Part shown: in pieces, positions 1 through 11,351 of the stretch
Layout: each line of letters begins with the position of its first letter
Position numbering within the stretch: the first letter of the stretch is position 1
Source of the DNA: Parachlorella kessleri
Taxonomy: Eukaryota > Chlorophyta > Trebouxiophyceae > Chlorellales > Chlorellaceae
Direction: 5' to 3'
Assembly: GCA_001598975.1 (NCBI GenBank)
Contig: BBXU01002194.1
Coordinates: 1-11,351, forward strand
DNA length: 11,351 bases
Made by a program: the position numbers and the translations under genes
Notes under the pieces: model-generated
Database searches by the model: none
What the model was told of the DNA's origin: nothing
Seen by the model: only the letters and a program-made list of their open reading frames with translations

Positions 1-475
1 GTAGGTCGAGCTATGTAGGTGTCCATGCAACCTGCACAGACTACCCGGCAACACTTGCTAGAGGGGGCCCGCCCCACCCTACCTGGCCCCCCCTTGGGCA
101 AGGTGCCAGTGGCGCCTCCAGGGCTAGGTCTTTCTCTTGGCTGTTGATCGTTGACGCGGTGGCCAAGGGGTTGCCAGGTTGTTCAGGTGCCAGCCAAGGG
201 GTGTTCAGCAGCCCTGCCTGCCCTGCCTAGAGGGGGGAGGCCAGGCTGACCTGCAGCCCATCCCCCCCACCCCACCCCACCCCACCCAGCCCCTCGGCAG
301 TGTCAAGATTACATCAGTCAGCCCACGTCCCATACTATCCCCCGCCAATGGTGGTGCTCTGTCAACTGTCGCACTCGCGCGCGCGCGTGTGCCGGTGCCA
401 AGCTGTCCCCTGCCCGGTGGGTGTAGGCGCCTGTCTGCCTGTTGCTGATTAATTAATTATATCGACCTGGTGTAG
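1..475. other. Unassigned left flank, probably intron or upstream part of the GH32 gene
   Basis: No coding exon can be supported here. The stretch lies upstream of the first exon candidate of the GH32 gene, whose catalytic domain must be encoded further 5', so it is most simply intronic DNA of that gene. It holds a CCCCA-type simple repeat at about 262-288, a short alternating GC run near 376-387 and an AT-rich TTAATTAATTA block near 449-459. The short open frames here are low in complexity and resemble nothing I recognise. Confidence 0.4.
262..288. repeat. CCCCA pentanucleotide simple repeat
   Basis: A run of C blocks separated by single A bases, about four CCCCA units. The minus strand reads as repeated TGGGG and could form a G-quadruplex. 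It does not match the usual plant or algal telomere units (TTTAGGG, TTTTAGGG), so it is read as an intronic or upstream microsatellite. Confidence 0.7.
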
Positions 476-2012
476 GTGCCTTTGGTGGTGGCGGCGATGA
501 CGAGGACCTGGGGTTCCTGCTGGAGGAGCTGTCTGAGCCCATGCGGCAGGCGCCCGCGGAGCCACAGGTGGGTTGATTGTGAGGAGGGGGTGGGTGGGAG
601 CCCTGCATGTGGAGGGGAGCTGCCTGAGCCCATGCGGCAGGCGCCTGTGGAGCCACAGGTGGGTCAACCTACACCATGGGGCATGCCAAGGGCAAAGCAT
701 GGCATGGTCCAGGCTGGAGCCACCCCCAAGGGAGAGGGGTGGGGTGTGAACACCCCTGCCTGTGGAGGGACGGTGGGGATTTGCTGGCCAAGCGGGTGGC
801 TCTTAAGAGGTTGTTGGAGGGGGGTGGGCTGGAGGGCGGGTGGGCGGCAGGCCGCCCTGGCTGCAAAGACTGCCCCTACGGATGCCGCAGGGGTCTGAGC
901 GAGCCGCGGGTAGCCGGGTTGGTGCCTGACTTGGTGAATGCAGGGTGGCAAAGTACAGTGTTCCTGGTAGCCGGGCCCGCTGGCAGCGCTTGGGCTAAGC
1001 TGCCTTTACTAGATGGTGGCCTAGCTTGCCCTGCGCTCAAAGCGAGCGGCTTGCCTTTGGCCTCGTGCACTGCCATTTGGTGTATGAGCTGGCAGCAGAC
1101 TGTATAACTTTGATTCGATCTGGTCCGTGCAGGAGCTGCGTCGCGTTGGAGGGCCGCTGTCCATGACTCACTCTGACCCCCTGCACCTGCGAGTGTTCGT
1201 GGACGGCTCTTGCGTGGAGATCTACACTGGGAGTGGGGAGGTGAGCTCTTCAGTCTAGCCTGCCAGGAATAAAGGGCTGCAGCTGAAAGCGGCACTCGTC
1301 TTCGACAGGTTGCATTGCTTGGGAGTGAAGCCCCATTGCGTTTACCACTTTGGGGAAGAGATGGTCAGCAAAGAGGGCTAGCCTGGCTCTGATGTTTTGT
1401 CGTCAGCAGCAGGTTTGGGCCAGGACAGCCAACCACAAATGAACCTGCGAATTGTGCGCTTGTCATGGGCAAGCACATGCCACGATGCATCTGCACCAAA
1501 TGCTAGCCACTCAGCTGATGGTCTGTGGTCATGTTGCCCCCTCTGACCTTGTTTCTCCATCGAAGCAGGTCCTCAGCACGAGGATCTACCGCGGCGAGCC
1601 GCCCCCGGGCGCCGACTCGGGCATCGAGTTTGTGTCATTTGGCGGCGTCGCCACCCTGTTGCGCGCGGAGGCCCACGAGATGGGCAGCGCATGGGAGGCA
1701 GCAGGCGCAGCGCAGCACGCGCAGCAGGGCACGTCCACCGGGCTGCCCACCCCCGCCACCGCCTCCAAGGGGCCCTCCCTGCTGACCTCGCCGCGCCACG
1801 TCATCCACCCGTCAGACACAGCAGGCGCAGCGGGGCCGATGCCGACGGGCCTCTCTGAGGAGGATTTCAGGGCGGCGGTGGCAGCGGCGCTGGGAGGGGA
1901 TGCGGCGGCGGGCGGGGCCGGCGGCAGCGGGGTGGCAAGCCCTCGAGCCGCCGCCACCCCCAGGTTTGAGGAGCTGATTTATGTCCTCAGCCCCAGGGCT
2001 GCGGCATACTGA
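476..2012 (+). CDS. GH32 (invertase/fructosidase-like) gene, 3' part: C-terminal beta-sandwich plus extended tail
   Basis: Partial gene; the five-bladed propeller with the catalytic residues lies before the window. Exon 1133-1240 (36 codons, phase 0, CAG before and GTGAGC after) encodes ELRRVGGPLSM then LHLRVFVDGSCVEIYTGSGE. Exon 1569-2012 (147 codons plus TGA) continues VLSTRIYRG, then GIEFVSFGG and AEAHEMGSAW. This is the pattern of the GH32 C-terminal beta-sandwich (LRVFVDxSxVEIF...G...VLTTRVYP...A.A.EM.S.W). GH32 enzymes split fructose from sucrose or fructans; whether this one is an invertase cannot be told without the N-terminus. An upstream exon at 476-567, ending in phase 0, would add an acidic Gly-rich linker (FGGGGDDEDL then LLEELSEPMRQAPAEPQ); it is less certain because its acceptor is TAG with a poor pyrimidine tract. 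After the usual family end (GSAW) about 100 extra residues follow, rich in Ala, Gly, Ser and Pro. Introns are 568-1132 and 1241-1568. Family call strong, upstream exon moderate. Confidence 0.8.
521..664 (+). repeat. Tandem duplication of an exon 3' end and its donor site (GH32 gene)
   Basis: The segment 521-574 recurs at 610-664, with the main alignment offset by 91 bp. Each copy covers the last 14 or so codons of the candidate exon, the CAG end and the GTGGGT donor. Copy 1 reads ELSEPMRQAPAEPQ and copy 2 reads ELPEPMRQAPVEPQ; both stay open and both end in CAG followed by GTGGGT. Copy 2 has an AG at 618-619 that would allow a phase-0 exon starting at 620, separated from copy 1 by a 52-bp intron. 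A weaker echo of the sequence before copy 2 is visible near 745-770. Copy 2 may be an extra exon, an alternative exon or an intronic fossil. Confidence 0.75.
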
Positions 2013-3280
2013 GGTGGCGGGGTGGGGTGATGTGGCTGGACGGCAAGGCCAAGAGCGACTTGCTAGGTGTGGGCTTGAAGGGCGTTTGCGTTGTCCAGCT
2101 GCAGCGCTGGTGGTCTGCATGCATGGTAGTCACTTTAGTGGGCATGGGATGACCCCTTTAAGGGCAGGGGGTGTGGAGTTTTCTCGAGACCAAAGGCGGA
2201 TGCTGGCAGGACATGTCTGAAGCATGAGGCAGGTGTGGGGCTCCGTGTTTTGTCGTAATCTTGCTTTCTTCCTTGGTGGTAGTTGAGATTCTGCCTTGGA
2301 ATCCGCTGCCCCTCTGCTGGGCGGATATGTGGATAGCAGAGGCACCAGTACTGCATCATGCTTTGCCCGGGTTGGTGTGCCCGACCACTTCTGCTGCAAT
2401 GCGTGCATCCAGATGAGCAAAGCGGGCTATTGCTTTCTGTCTGAGTATTGCCACGGACCCTTGCTGGCATTGTCCACTCCTATGTTTTGGCAGATACCTT
2501 GATTGCTTCGAGATAGGTGCACCTTGTCAATCCTGCGACACTGTTGTGCCGCTGGACGATCCTACCATTTGTTGTGGGTTGCCTTTGTAGCCAGGGCTTT
2601 TGTTGTATGACAGTGTATCTCTCCTCAGCAGGCCAGCACTTGTAGGCATCGTGCGCTGCCCTATGGAGTACTAAAGGACTGAGCTCGTATTGTGTTTTGT
2701 CTCCTTGCGGTGTGTTAGACTAGCACTTCTGGCGACTGCTCTTAGTGTCTCTGGGCACTGGTGGTCTTCCCACTGTCCTTGCAAGTGCCAAGGGGGTTGG
2801 ACTGTCTAGTAGTTAGGCATGTGGTGTAAATCACAAACTCGAGTCAGCCATGAGACTGACTGGCAATCTGGCAACGAAGGATGCAGCCAAGCAAGGTACA
2901 TGGAAACCACGAACCAGGGCGGGACCTGGCCGCCGCCTTTCTTGGCTGCTTTTGATATCATGAGGAAATGGCGGCCGCCATTCCTGAGTCAGCAGTCAAC
3001 TCCCAGACGCCACGTCTGCCTGCGCTGAGAAGGAAGCCGGGAATGTACCTGCTTGCACCCTTGTCGAATCTGCCTAGATGGTTATCTAGCCAGTCACCTA
3101 TTGGTGACCTTCAGAGGAATTCTCCTTGGGTCCACAGCCACATCCGAGAGTCTCTGGACTGGCAGCCGAGGTGCGGTGCTGCACTGTGCTTTGATGTACC
3201 CCGATACAGAATGCCTAGCTGCCTAGCTACCTTCATGGCAGTTGCCCCATTACGCGCCCTGTTGGTGTGGTGCAGGAGCC
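2013..3280. other. 3' UTR of the GH32 gene and intergenic region
   Basis: No coding exon is supported on either strand. Open frames here are short, Cys/Trp/His-rich and lack paired splice sites with coding character. The base composition is less GC-rich and more T-rich than the exons, as expected for 3' UTR and spacer. A TGTAA motif lies at 2825-2829. A perfect 6-bp inverted repeat with a four-base loop (GTCACC/GGTGAC) sits at 3093-3108, too short to call functional. The second half probably includes the promoter and 5' leader of the next gene; no convincing TATA box was seen. Confidence 0.55.
2825..2829 (+). terminator. TGTAA, candidate polyadenylation signal of the GH32 gene
   Basis: TGTAA is the dominant polyadenylation signal in green algae. 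This copy lies about 810 bp after the stop at 2010-2012, in non-coding sequence and on the correct strand, which would mean a long but plausible 3' UTR. Five-base motifs occur by chance in a window this size, so the call is tentative. Confidence 0.35.
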
Positions 3281-5849
3281 ATGGCTGGCTCAATCCCGAC
3301 ATCCTTGGGATCCAAGGCAGATTGTGGCGGGTCCTGGTGGACGGCAGCCGCCTCCCAGGAGCTCGACGAAGATGCCCTGCCAGGTCCAGTGGAGGATAAT
3401 AGGAGGCGGAGGAATGGTGGTTACATATATGTTATATAAACCCACTACTACATACTGAACCAGCCCAGTAATGTACTAGTAGCTACAAGCCTGTCCTACT
3501 GAGGGTTAGCTTTGACGGCAGCATTGACCCCCAGCACCACCACGCGCACCCACTCTAGCTATCTTAGCCCTTCCCCCGCCTCCCTGCAGTGCTGCCCGTC
3601 AGTGTTTCAACCGGGGACTTTCTAGCGCTTGCCACGCCAGCAACTGGCCAAGCCCTTGCACCAGTCCGGCTGCTGAGCAGCTCAGTAGGGGCCAGTTTGT
3701 CGGGTGTCCACAGCCTGGACCTCAGTTGGCTTGCTGACAGCCTAGTGACAGGGCAGGAGCCCATGCACAGCTGTAAGTGTTGTCAAGGTAGCACTTCTGG
3801 ACTTTACAGCAAGTCCTTGCACTGCATTGCTGCTTTGGTACAGCCTACTCACTAGGCGAGCTTGGCAGCCATAATATAGGGGTGTCAAGGGTCCATGCAG
3901 CCCATGCATGGAGCATCGAAAAAAGTGTAGCAATGATGCGAGGCACAACTAGCCTCGCCTGAATCTGAATGAGCGCTTGGGTCATGTGCCCTGCAGTGGG
4001 ACAGCAGCAAGCTGAGCCGCCAGGTGAAAGAGTCGCCATGGGTGCCACAAACCCTGGGCTGCGTGGGAACCACGGCACAGTAAGCCCAAGTGGTGGGCCT
4101 CCAATCAATTGCACGGGCCAGCAGCCAGAAGCGTGGCCTGAACAATCACCCACCCTGCAGACTCCGCCTGCACAGCAGCCAGCCGCTGCAGCAGCTCAGC
4201 TGGCCTTGTTGCAGCAGCGGCAAGGGGAGTCAGGATGGCAGGGTGATGCTGGCGTTCCTTCTGGCAGAGCCCCTCCCTCTCCACCCACCCCAGGAGACCT
4301 CAAGCCTCCCAGCTTGGGCAAGACGCGCCGCGCCCACACACCGCCGCCTGGTGCGCCTTGCAACTGCGGGGCCAGTGCCGATGGCATCAGCGTGAAAGCA
4401 GAGCCAGGCACAGAGGCCTGGGAGGATGGTGAAGGGCAGTATGGGCCTCCACCTGGCAAGCGGTTTTTAATGGGGCCCGCAGAAGTGACAGCAGCCCAGC
4501 AGCGCCAGCGGCAGCAGCAGCAACAGCAGCAGCAGCCTTGGCTGGGCCCAGAAGGAGGGCTAACGTATGGTTGCGGCATAAGTGCACATTCAGGGACTGG
4601 CTATAGCGCCTTGTCGGCCCACTGCCTTGATGGGCAGACACTGGCGGCTGGGTCCAGCTACCAGCAGCAGGTAAACCACAGTGAGGGTGTTGTAGTGTCA
4701 TCTAAGATGGTTGTCGTTTGCGGATTGCACTTTTGCCCTGCTTACATGTCCTTGGCGCGAAAAAGGTCCACACGCAGTGGCCACCTCATGTGCTCAGATG
4801 TGGCCAAGCTGCGCACTCGGCCAGAGGACATCTTGGGCGGTTTATGGCTTGTGCAGGCGTCAGTGTACCTGACTACAGCTGGTCACAGCGTGAGGGCTGC
4901 GGGGCATGCTGCATCCCTCCAGCCCAACTGGCCTGTTGGATTCGGGGCTACTGTTGGCCCAGTTGTGGATGTCAACCCTGTGCCCCCTATAGTCATAACA
5001 CCCTGCACTCCGCAGCGACCACTCGTGCCTGCTGCCGCATCCGTGCCGGCTTGTAAGGCCCATGGCCAGCTAGTAGCAGCCCAGCAGGCAGAGCAGGCAT
5101 GTCAGGTCTATGCCCAGCAGGCACTGGCAGCAGTCATGCAGGCATACATGAGTGCCAGCTGTGTTGAGAGTGGGAGCAGCCCAGGGGGCCCGGTGGCTTT
5201 GAGCATTGCGGGGCAGCCGCCAGCGCAGAGCCTGGGGCCAGTCTGGACACCCCAGCCAGGTGCGCTCCCAGGTAGGAACAGGCAAACACCGGTTGGCGCA
5301 TGATGCTGTGCGTCCCCAGAGCAGGCACCAGCGACACAGTACAACAGTGCCTGCCTGCAGTGTCTTCTCAGGCAGGGGCAGGGCGCTGCCGCCTGTTGCG
5401 AGTATAGCTGCCAAGAATAGGCTGGCGTAAGGACATACCCTTCTGGAGCCCCTTCATTACTTTTGCAGGATGGGGTCCCAGCCCGCCCGCTTTTGCACCA
5501 CTGCCCGCCAGCCACCGCAGCGCCATGCCCATCCAGGTAAGGCAAGCCAGCCTGAGCCCCAGACGCCCAGACCACTATGCTGGACACGCCGCAGACCTCT
5601 TGATTGCCCTGCTTTGCAAGGCGGGCAAAGGATGGCAGGGCCTCCGTATGCCCAGAGCGGGAATGCATTTGCTGTGCTTGCCACCTCTTCACCGGGCCAA
5701 CAGGTGCTAAGGAAACCCAAACCCCTCACTCCATGCAGCTGCACATCAGCACGGGCCCCCAGCTGACGCTGTCTACGGCGGCCCCTGTCAGGCTGGCACA
5801 GACGTCCTCCAGCGTTACCCTCTGCCCAGGCAGCCCCCGCAGCGGCTAG
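3281..5849 (+). CDS. Hypothetical Gln/Pro-rich protein, six-exon model, possible transcriptional regulator
   Basis: Not recognised as a known family. The model joins 3281-3383, 3590-3772, 3997-4670, 4857-5271, 5469-5536 and 5739-5849. The total is 1554 nt, or 517 residues plus TAG, and every junction is in phase. Most acceptors are CAG, and donors include GTAAGT (3773), GTAAAC, GTAGGA and GTAAGG. The start ATG sits in GCCATGGC, a strong context. The product has an acidic patch (ELDEDALP, about residues 28-34), a long Pro/Gln/Ala-rich middle, a Gln run at about 263-275 with eight consecutive Gln, a SUMO-consensus-like VKAE around Lys229, and a second Gln/Ala-rich segment (AAQQAEQACQVYAQQAL). 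No zinc finger, homeodomain, kinase or membrane segment is visible. This composition is common in algal nuclear regulators and coactivators, but that is inference. The first donor could instead be at 3417 or 3420 in the same phase, and extra 5' exons are possible because a CAG precedes the ATG at 3273-3275. Confidence 0.6.
4497..4535 (+). repeat. CAG repeat coding for a polyglutamine run
   Basis: A CAG/CAA-rich run in exon 3 of the unknown gene, translating to Gln interspersed with two Arg and then eight Gln in a row. The single CAA and the CGC/CGG interruptions make it an imperfect repeat. It lies in the predicted coding frame, unlike the other simple repeats of the window, which are intronic. 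Confidence 0.8.
4671..4856 (+). other. Predicted intron of exactly 186 bp that is open in frame
   Basis: GTAAAC follows CAGCAGCAG and TTGTGCAG precedes the next exon. The interval is a multiple of three and has no in-frame stop, so the reading frame passes from exon 3 to exon 4 whether or not it is removed. The 62 codons have a different character from the flanks (Cys, Met, Arg, Lys and Val instead of Gln, Pro and Ala), which favours a true intron. Retention would yield a longer isoform. Confidence 0.55.
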
Positions 5850-5921
5850 GCTGCGACGGTTCCCAGGGCGCACGCCTGGAGCATTTGCGGGCTGGGCGTG
5901 CAAAAATGGCAAGAAGGGGTT

Positions 5922-5964
5922 GGCTCGTGGTGACGTCCTTTGAGTCGGCTCGCAGTGACGTCCT
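5922..5964 (+). repeat. Imperfect 18-bp direct repeat with two TGACGTCCT cores
   Basis: GGCTCG, two variable bases, GTGACGTCCT occurs at 5922-5939 and again at 5947-5964, 25 bp apart. Each copy contains TGACGTCC, an ACGT-core motif of the kind bound by bZIP factors. It lies about 70 bp after the stop of the Gln-rich gene, so it may be in the 3' UTR and carry no regulatory role. Confidence 0.6.
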
Positions 5965-6946
5965 GACTGCCCCAAAGTACCCGCTCTCTCAGCACTGAGG
6001 TATATTAAAATTCTGAAGGAGCACAATGCAACAGCACTTCCAACTTCCATCTAAAATTTCAGATGTCACAGAGCGACTGTAGTGACTGGTGCTTGGTATG
6101 AGCTCTACCACAAATGGTCATTTGAAAATAAAAGGAGGCTACAGCCCTCTGACCTGCAAACTTCATGAACAAACCCACCCTTCCTTGCTTGCCTCTCCTG
6201 CTCGCTTGAGTTGCTGTGCTGGCAGTTTCTGTGTCTGACCAAAATTCGTTTTTTGCTCTCACTCTCCTCCCAACCCCATGATCTAGGTGCTTGTTGATGA
6301 TGGCAAGCAACAGAGGAGGTAGGGGTGAACTGGACTGACATGGCTGGGAGTTTGGTTCACTGTCCTGCTCTAAGGACTGGATTGTTGCTTGCACAAACTC
6401 GCCATGCGTGCCTTTATGCAACTCATGCTTCTATGCAAATCATGCCAGGCTGTGCTGCGCACCGACATATGCCCTAACTTCCCACCAGACTCTGCCATGC
6501 CTCATATCAGTGTTCTTCTGTTAAGACATGAGGGAGGCTATTCCCTGTCTAGCCAGAAACCTGCTTAAGTGAACGTCAGAGCAAGGCCAGCCAGGAGATG
6601 CGACTTTGAACAGCCCTGCACACTCCCCAGCTGAGACAGTCTTGAAGTTCCTCTGCTCTGAGCCTCAGCACTGGAGTGCTGGGTTGCCTGCCGCTAGCCA
6701 AGTTAGATACTTCTTTCGTTCTTGCAGAGCAGCCCAAGTACTCCCCACTCTGCTGGCCACAGTTTGATGCGACTCTTACGAACTTGCCGGCGCCTAGACT
6801 AGAGGCTATTTGGGGTCAGCCCAGCAGATGTCAGCTGCAAAATACCTTTAGCCAAGCCCAGTTCTGTAGCGTATGGTGACACGGGCACTGTTACCCTGGA
6901 CCATTTCATCAGGGCCAACTGACAACCGAGAACACTGTGCCCACAG

Positions 6947-6999
6947 GACTATTCAACAAGCTGAACGGTGCCTCAAGGGATGACGACATACTGTACAGC
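6947..6999 (+). other. Candidate 5' UTR exon (or N-terminal extension exon) of the ECA3-like gene
   Basis: The block is preceded by CCCACAG and followed by GTGAGTG, both good splice consensus. In one frame it is open (LFNKLNGASRDDDILYS) and ends in phase 0. The block 7180-7239, after the acceptor TTCGCTTCAG, also starts in phase 0 and is open into the ATPase start. The simplest reading is an untranslated leader exon, because known ECA3 and SERCA proteins begin at the position of the ATG at 7207. A translated extension cannot be excluded. Confidence 0.4.
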
Positions 7000-7206
7000 G
7001 TGAGTGTTGCACGGTGCTAATTTCAAACCCTAGACTACGAGCTGTGGTGCAAAACTCTGTTGGGTTGGGCATGCAGTATCTGGAGATACCCTGGCAGCGC
7101 GGTATCGGAGCTAGATGTGCACCCCTATGTCCGCCCCGCTCCCATGGCACCGGACTGGAGCGGTTTTCCTTCGCTTCAGGATGGGAGAGCGCTGCTGACA
7201 GGAAGG

Positions 7207-11351
<4,145 letters not shown>

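Larger units (their letters stand above)
5850..7206. other. 3' UTR/intergenic region and 5' leader of the ECA3-like gene
   Basis: No protein gene is supported here. The region from about 6000 to 6700 is visibly less GC-rich than the exons. An imperfect 18-bp direct repeat around TGACGTCCT lies at 5922-5964. Nearer the ATPase start there are exon-like blocks bounded by splice consensus: one starting at 6728 after a TTCTTGCAG, one at 6947-6999 (CAG before, GTGAGT after), and an acceptor with a good pyrimidine tract at 7165-7179. Because the start at 7207 matches the family N-terminus, these are best read as 5' UTR exons. The AATAAA at 6127-6132 is not the usual algal signal. Confidence 0.45.

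Noticed and set aside
262..288. Telomere-like repeat
   Set aside because: The CCCCA unit is not an algal or plant telomere unit and the run is very short and internal to the sequence.
476..1107. Overlapping plus-strand frames of about 140 codons covering the duplicated exon region
   Set aside because: They cross strong splice donors and have Trp/Gly/Cys-rich composition without family similarity; only the short exon frames ending at CAG|GTGGGT look coding.
3423..3440. ACATATATGT palindrome and TATATAAA, a possible TATA box
   Set aside because: It lies downstream of the best start codon (3281), inside the predicted first intron. It could be a promoter only if the gene started at a later exon, for which there is no support.
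5639..5703. Possible extra exon in the Gln-rich gene (YAQSGNAFAVLATSSPGQQ before a GT)
   Set aside because: No upstream acceptor gives the phase needed to join the preceding exon in that frame, and in the other frame its length breaks the join to the last exon. Splicing 5536 to 5739 directly keeps the frame.
5457..6050. 197-codon minus-strand open frame
   Set aside because: It overlaps the last two exons of the Gln-rich gene antisense, has no recognisable domain, and looks like a GC-driven shadow frame.
6127..6132. AATAAA as a polyadenylation signal
   Set aside because: Green algae mainly use TGTAA, and a single hexamer in AT-richer spacer is expected by chance.
6059..6421. 120-codon minus-strand open frame in the intergenic region
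   Set aside because: No domain, no splice support and no clear start context; the sequence around it is less GC-rich spacer.

Overview
The window looks like nuclear DNA of a green alga, most likely a GC-rich, intron-dense chlorophyte of the Chlorella/Coccomyxa/Chlamydomonas type. Genes are split into short exons (33-674 bp) by GT-AG introns with CAG acceptors. The best-preserved protein is a plant ECA3-type calcium ATPase. A TGTAA motif, the usual green-algal polyadenylation signal, follows the first gene. No prokaryotic features (operons, Shine-Dalgarno sites, CRISPR) are present. The exact species cannot be named from the sequence.

Three genes can be supported, all on the + strand and head to tail. 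(1) 476-2012 is the 3' end of a glycoside hydrolase family 32 (invertase/fructosidase-type) gene. Two exons encoding the C-terminal beta-sandwich and an unusual low-complexity tail are clear, and one upstream exon is less certain; the catalytic part lies before the window. (2) About 3281-5849 is a six-exon gene for an unrecognised Gln/Pro-rich protein of about 517 residues, perhaps a transcriptional regulator. Its splice phases close exactly over all six exons. (3) 7207 to the right edge is the 5' part of an ECA3-like SERCA-type Ca2+ (probably also Mn2+) P-type ATPase. Ten exons cover the N-terminus, M1-M2, the actuator domain with TGES, M3, and M4 with PEGLP. The phosphorylation site DKTGT is not reached.

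The 2013-3280 and 5850-7206 stretches are intergenic or untranslated. Several introns carry low-complexity DNA: a homopurine tract, GGCT repeats, a CTG run and a 19-bp tandem repeat. The three genes show no obvious functional link.

The most interesting signal is at the right end. After the M4 exon there are three progressively decayed tandem copies of the next exon's first part (LPSVETLGCTS), two of them 43/45 identical. None continues into the catalytic DKTGT, and one runs into a stop overlapping a TGTAA motif. This could be a decayed exon duplication, a poison or alternative last exon, or an assembly problem. A second exon-fragment duplication lies in the GH32 gene, and one ECA3 intron uses a GC donor.
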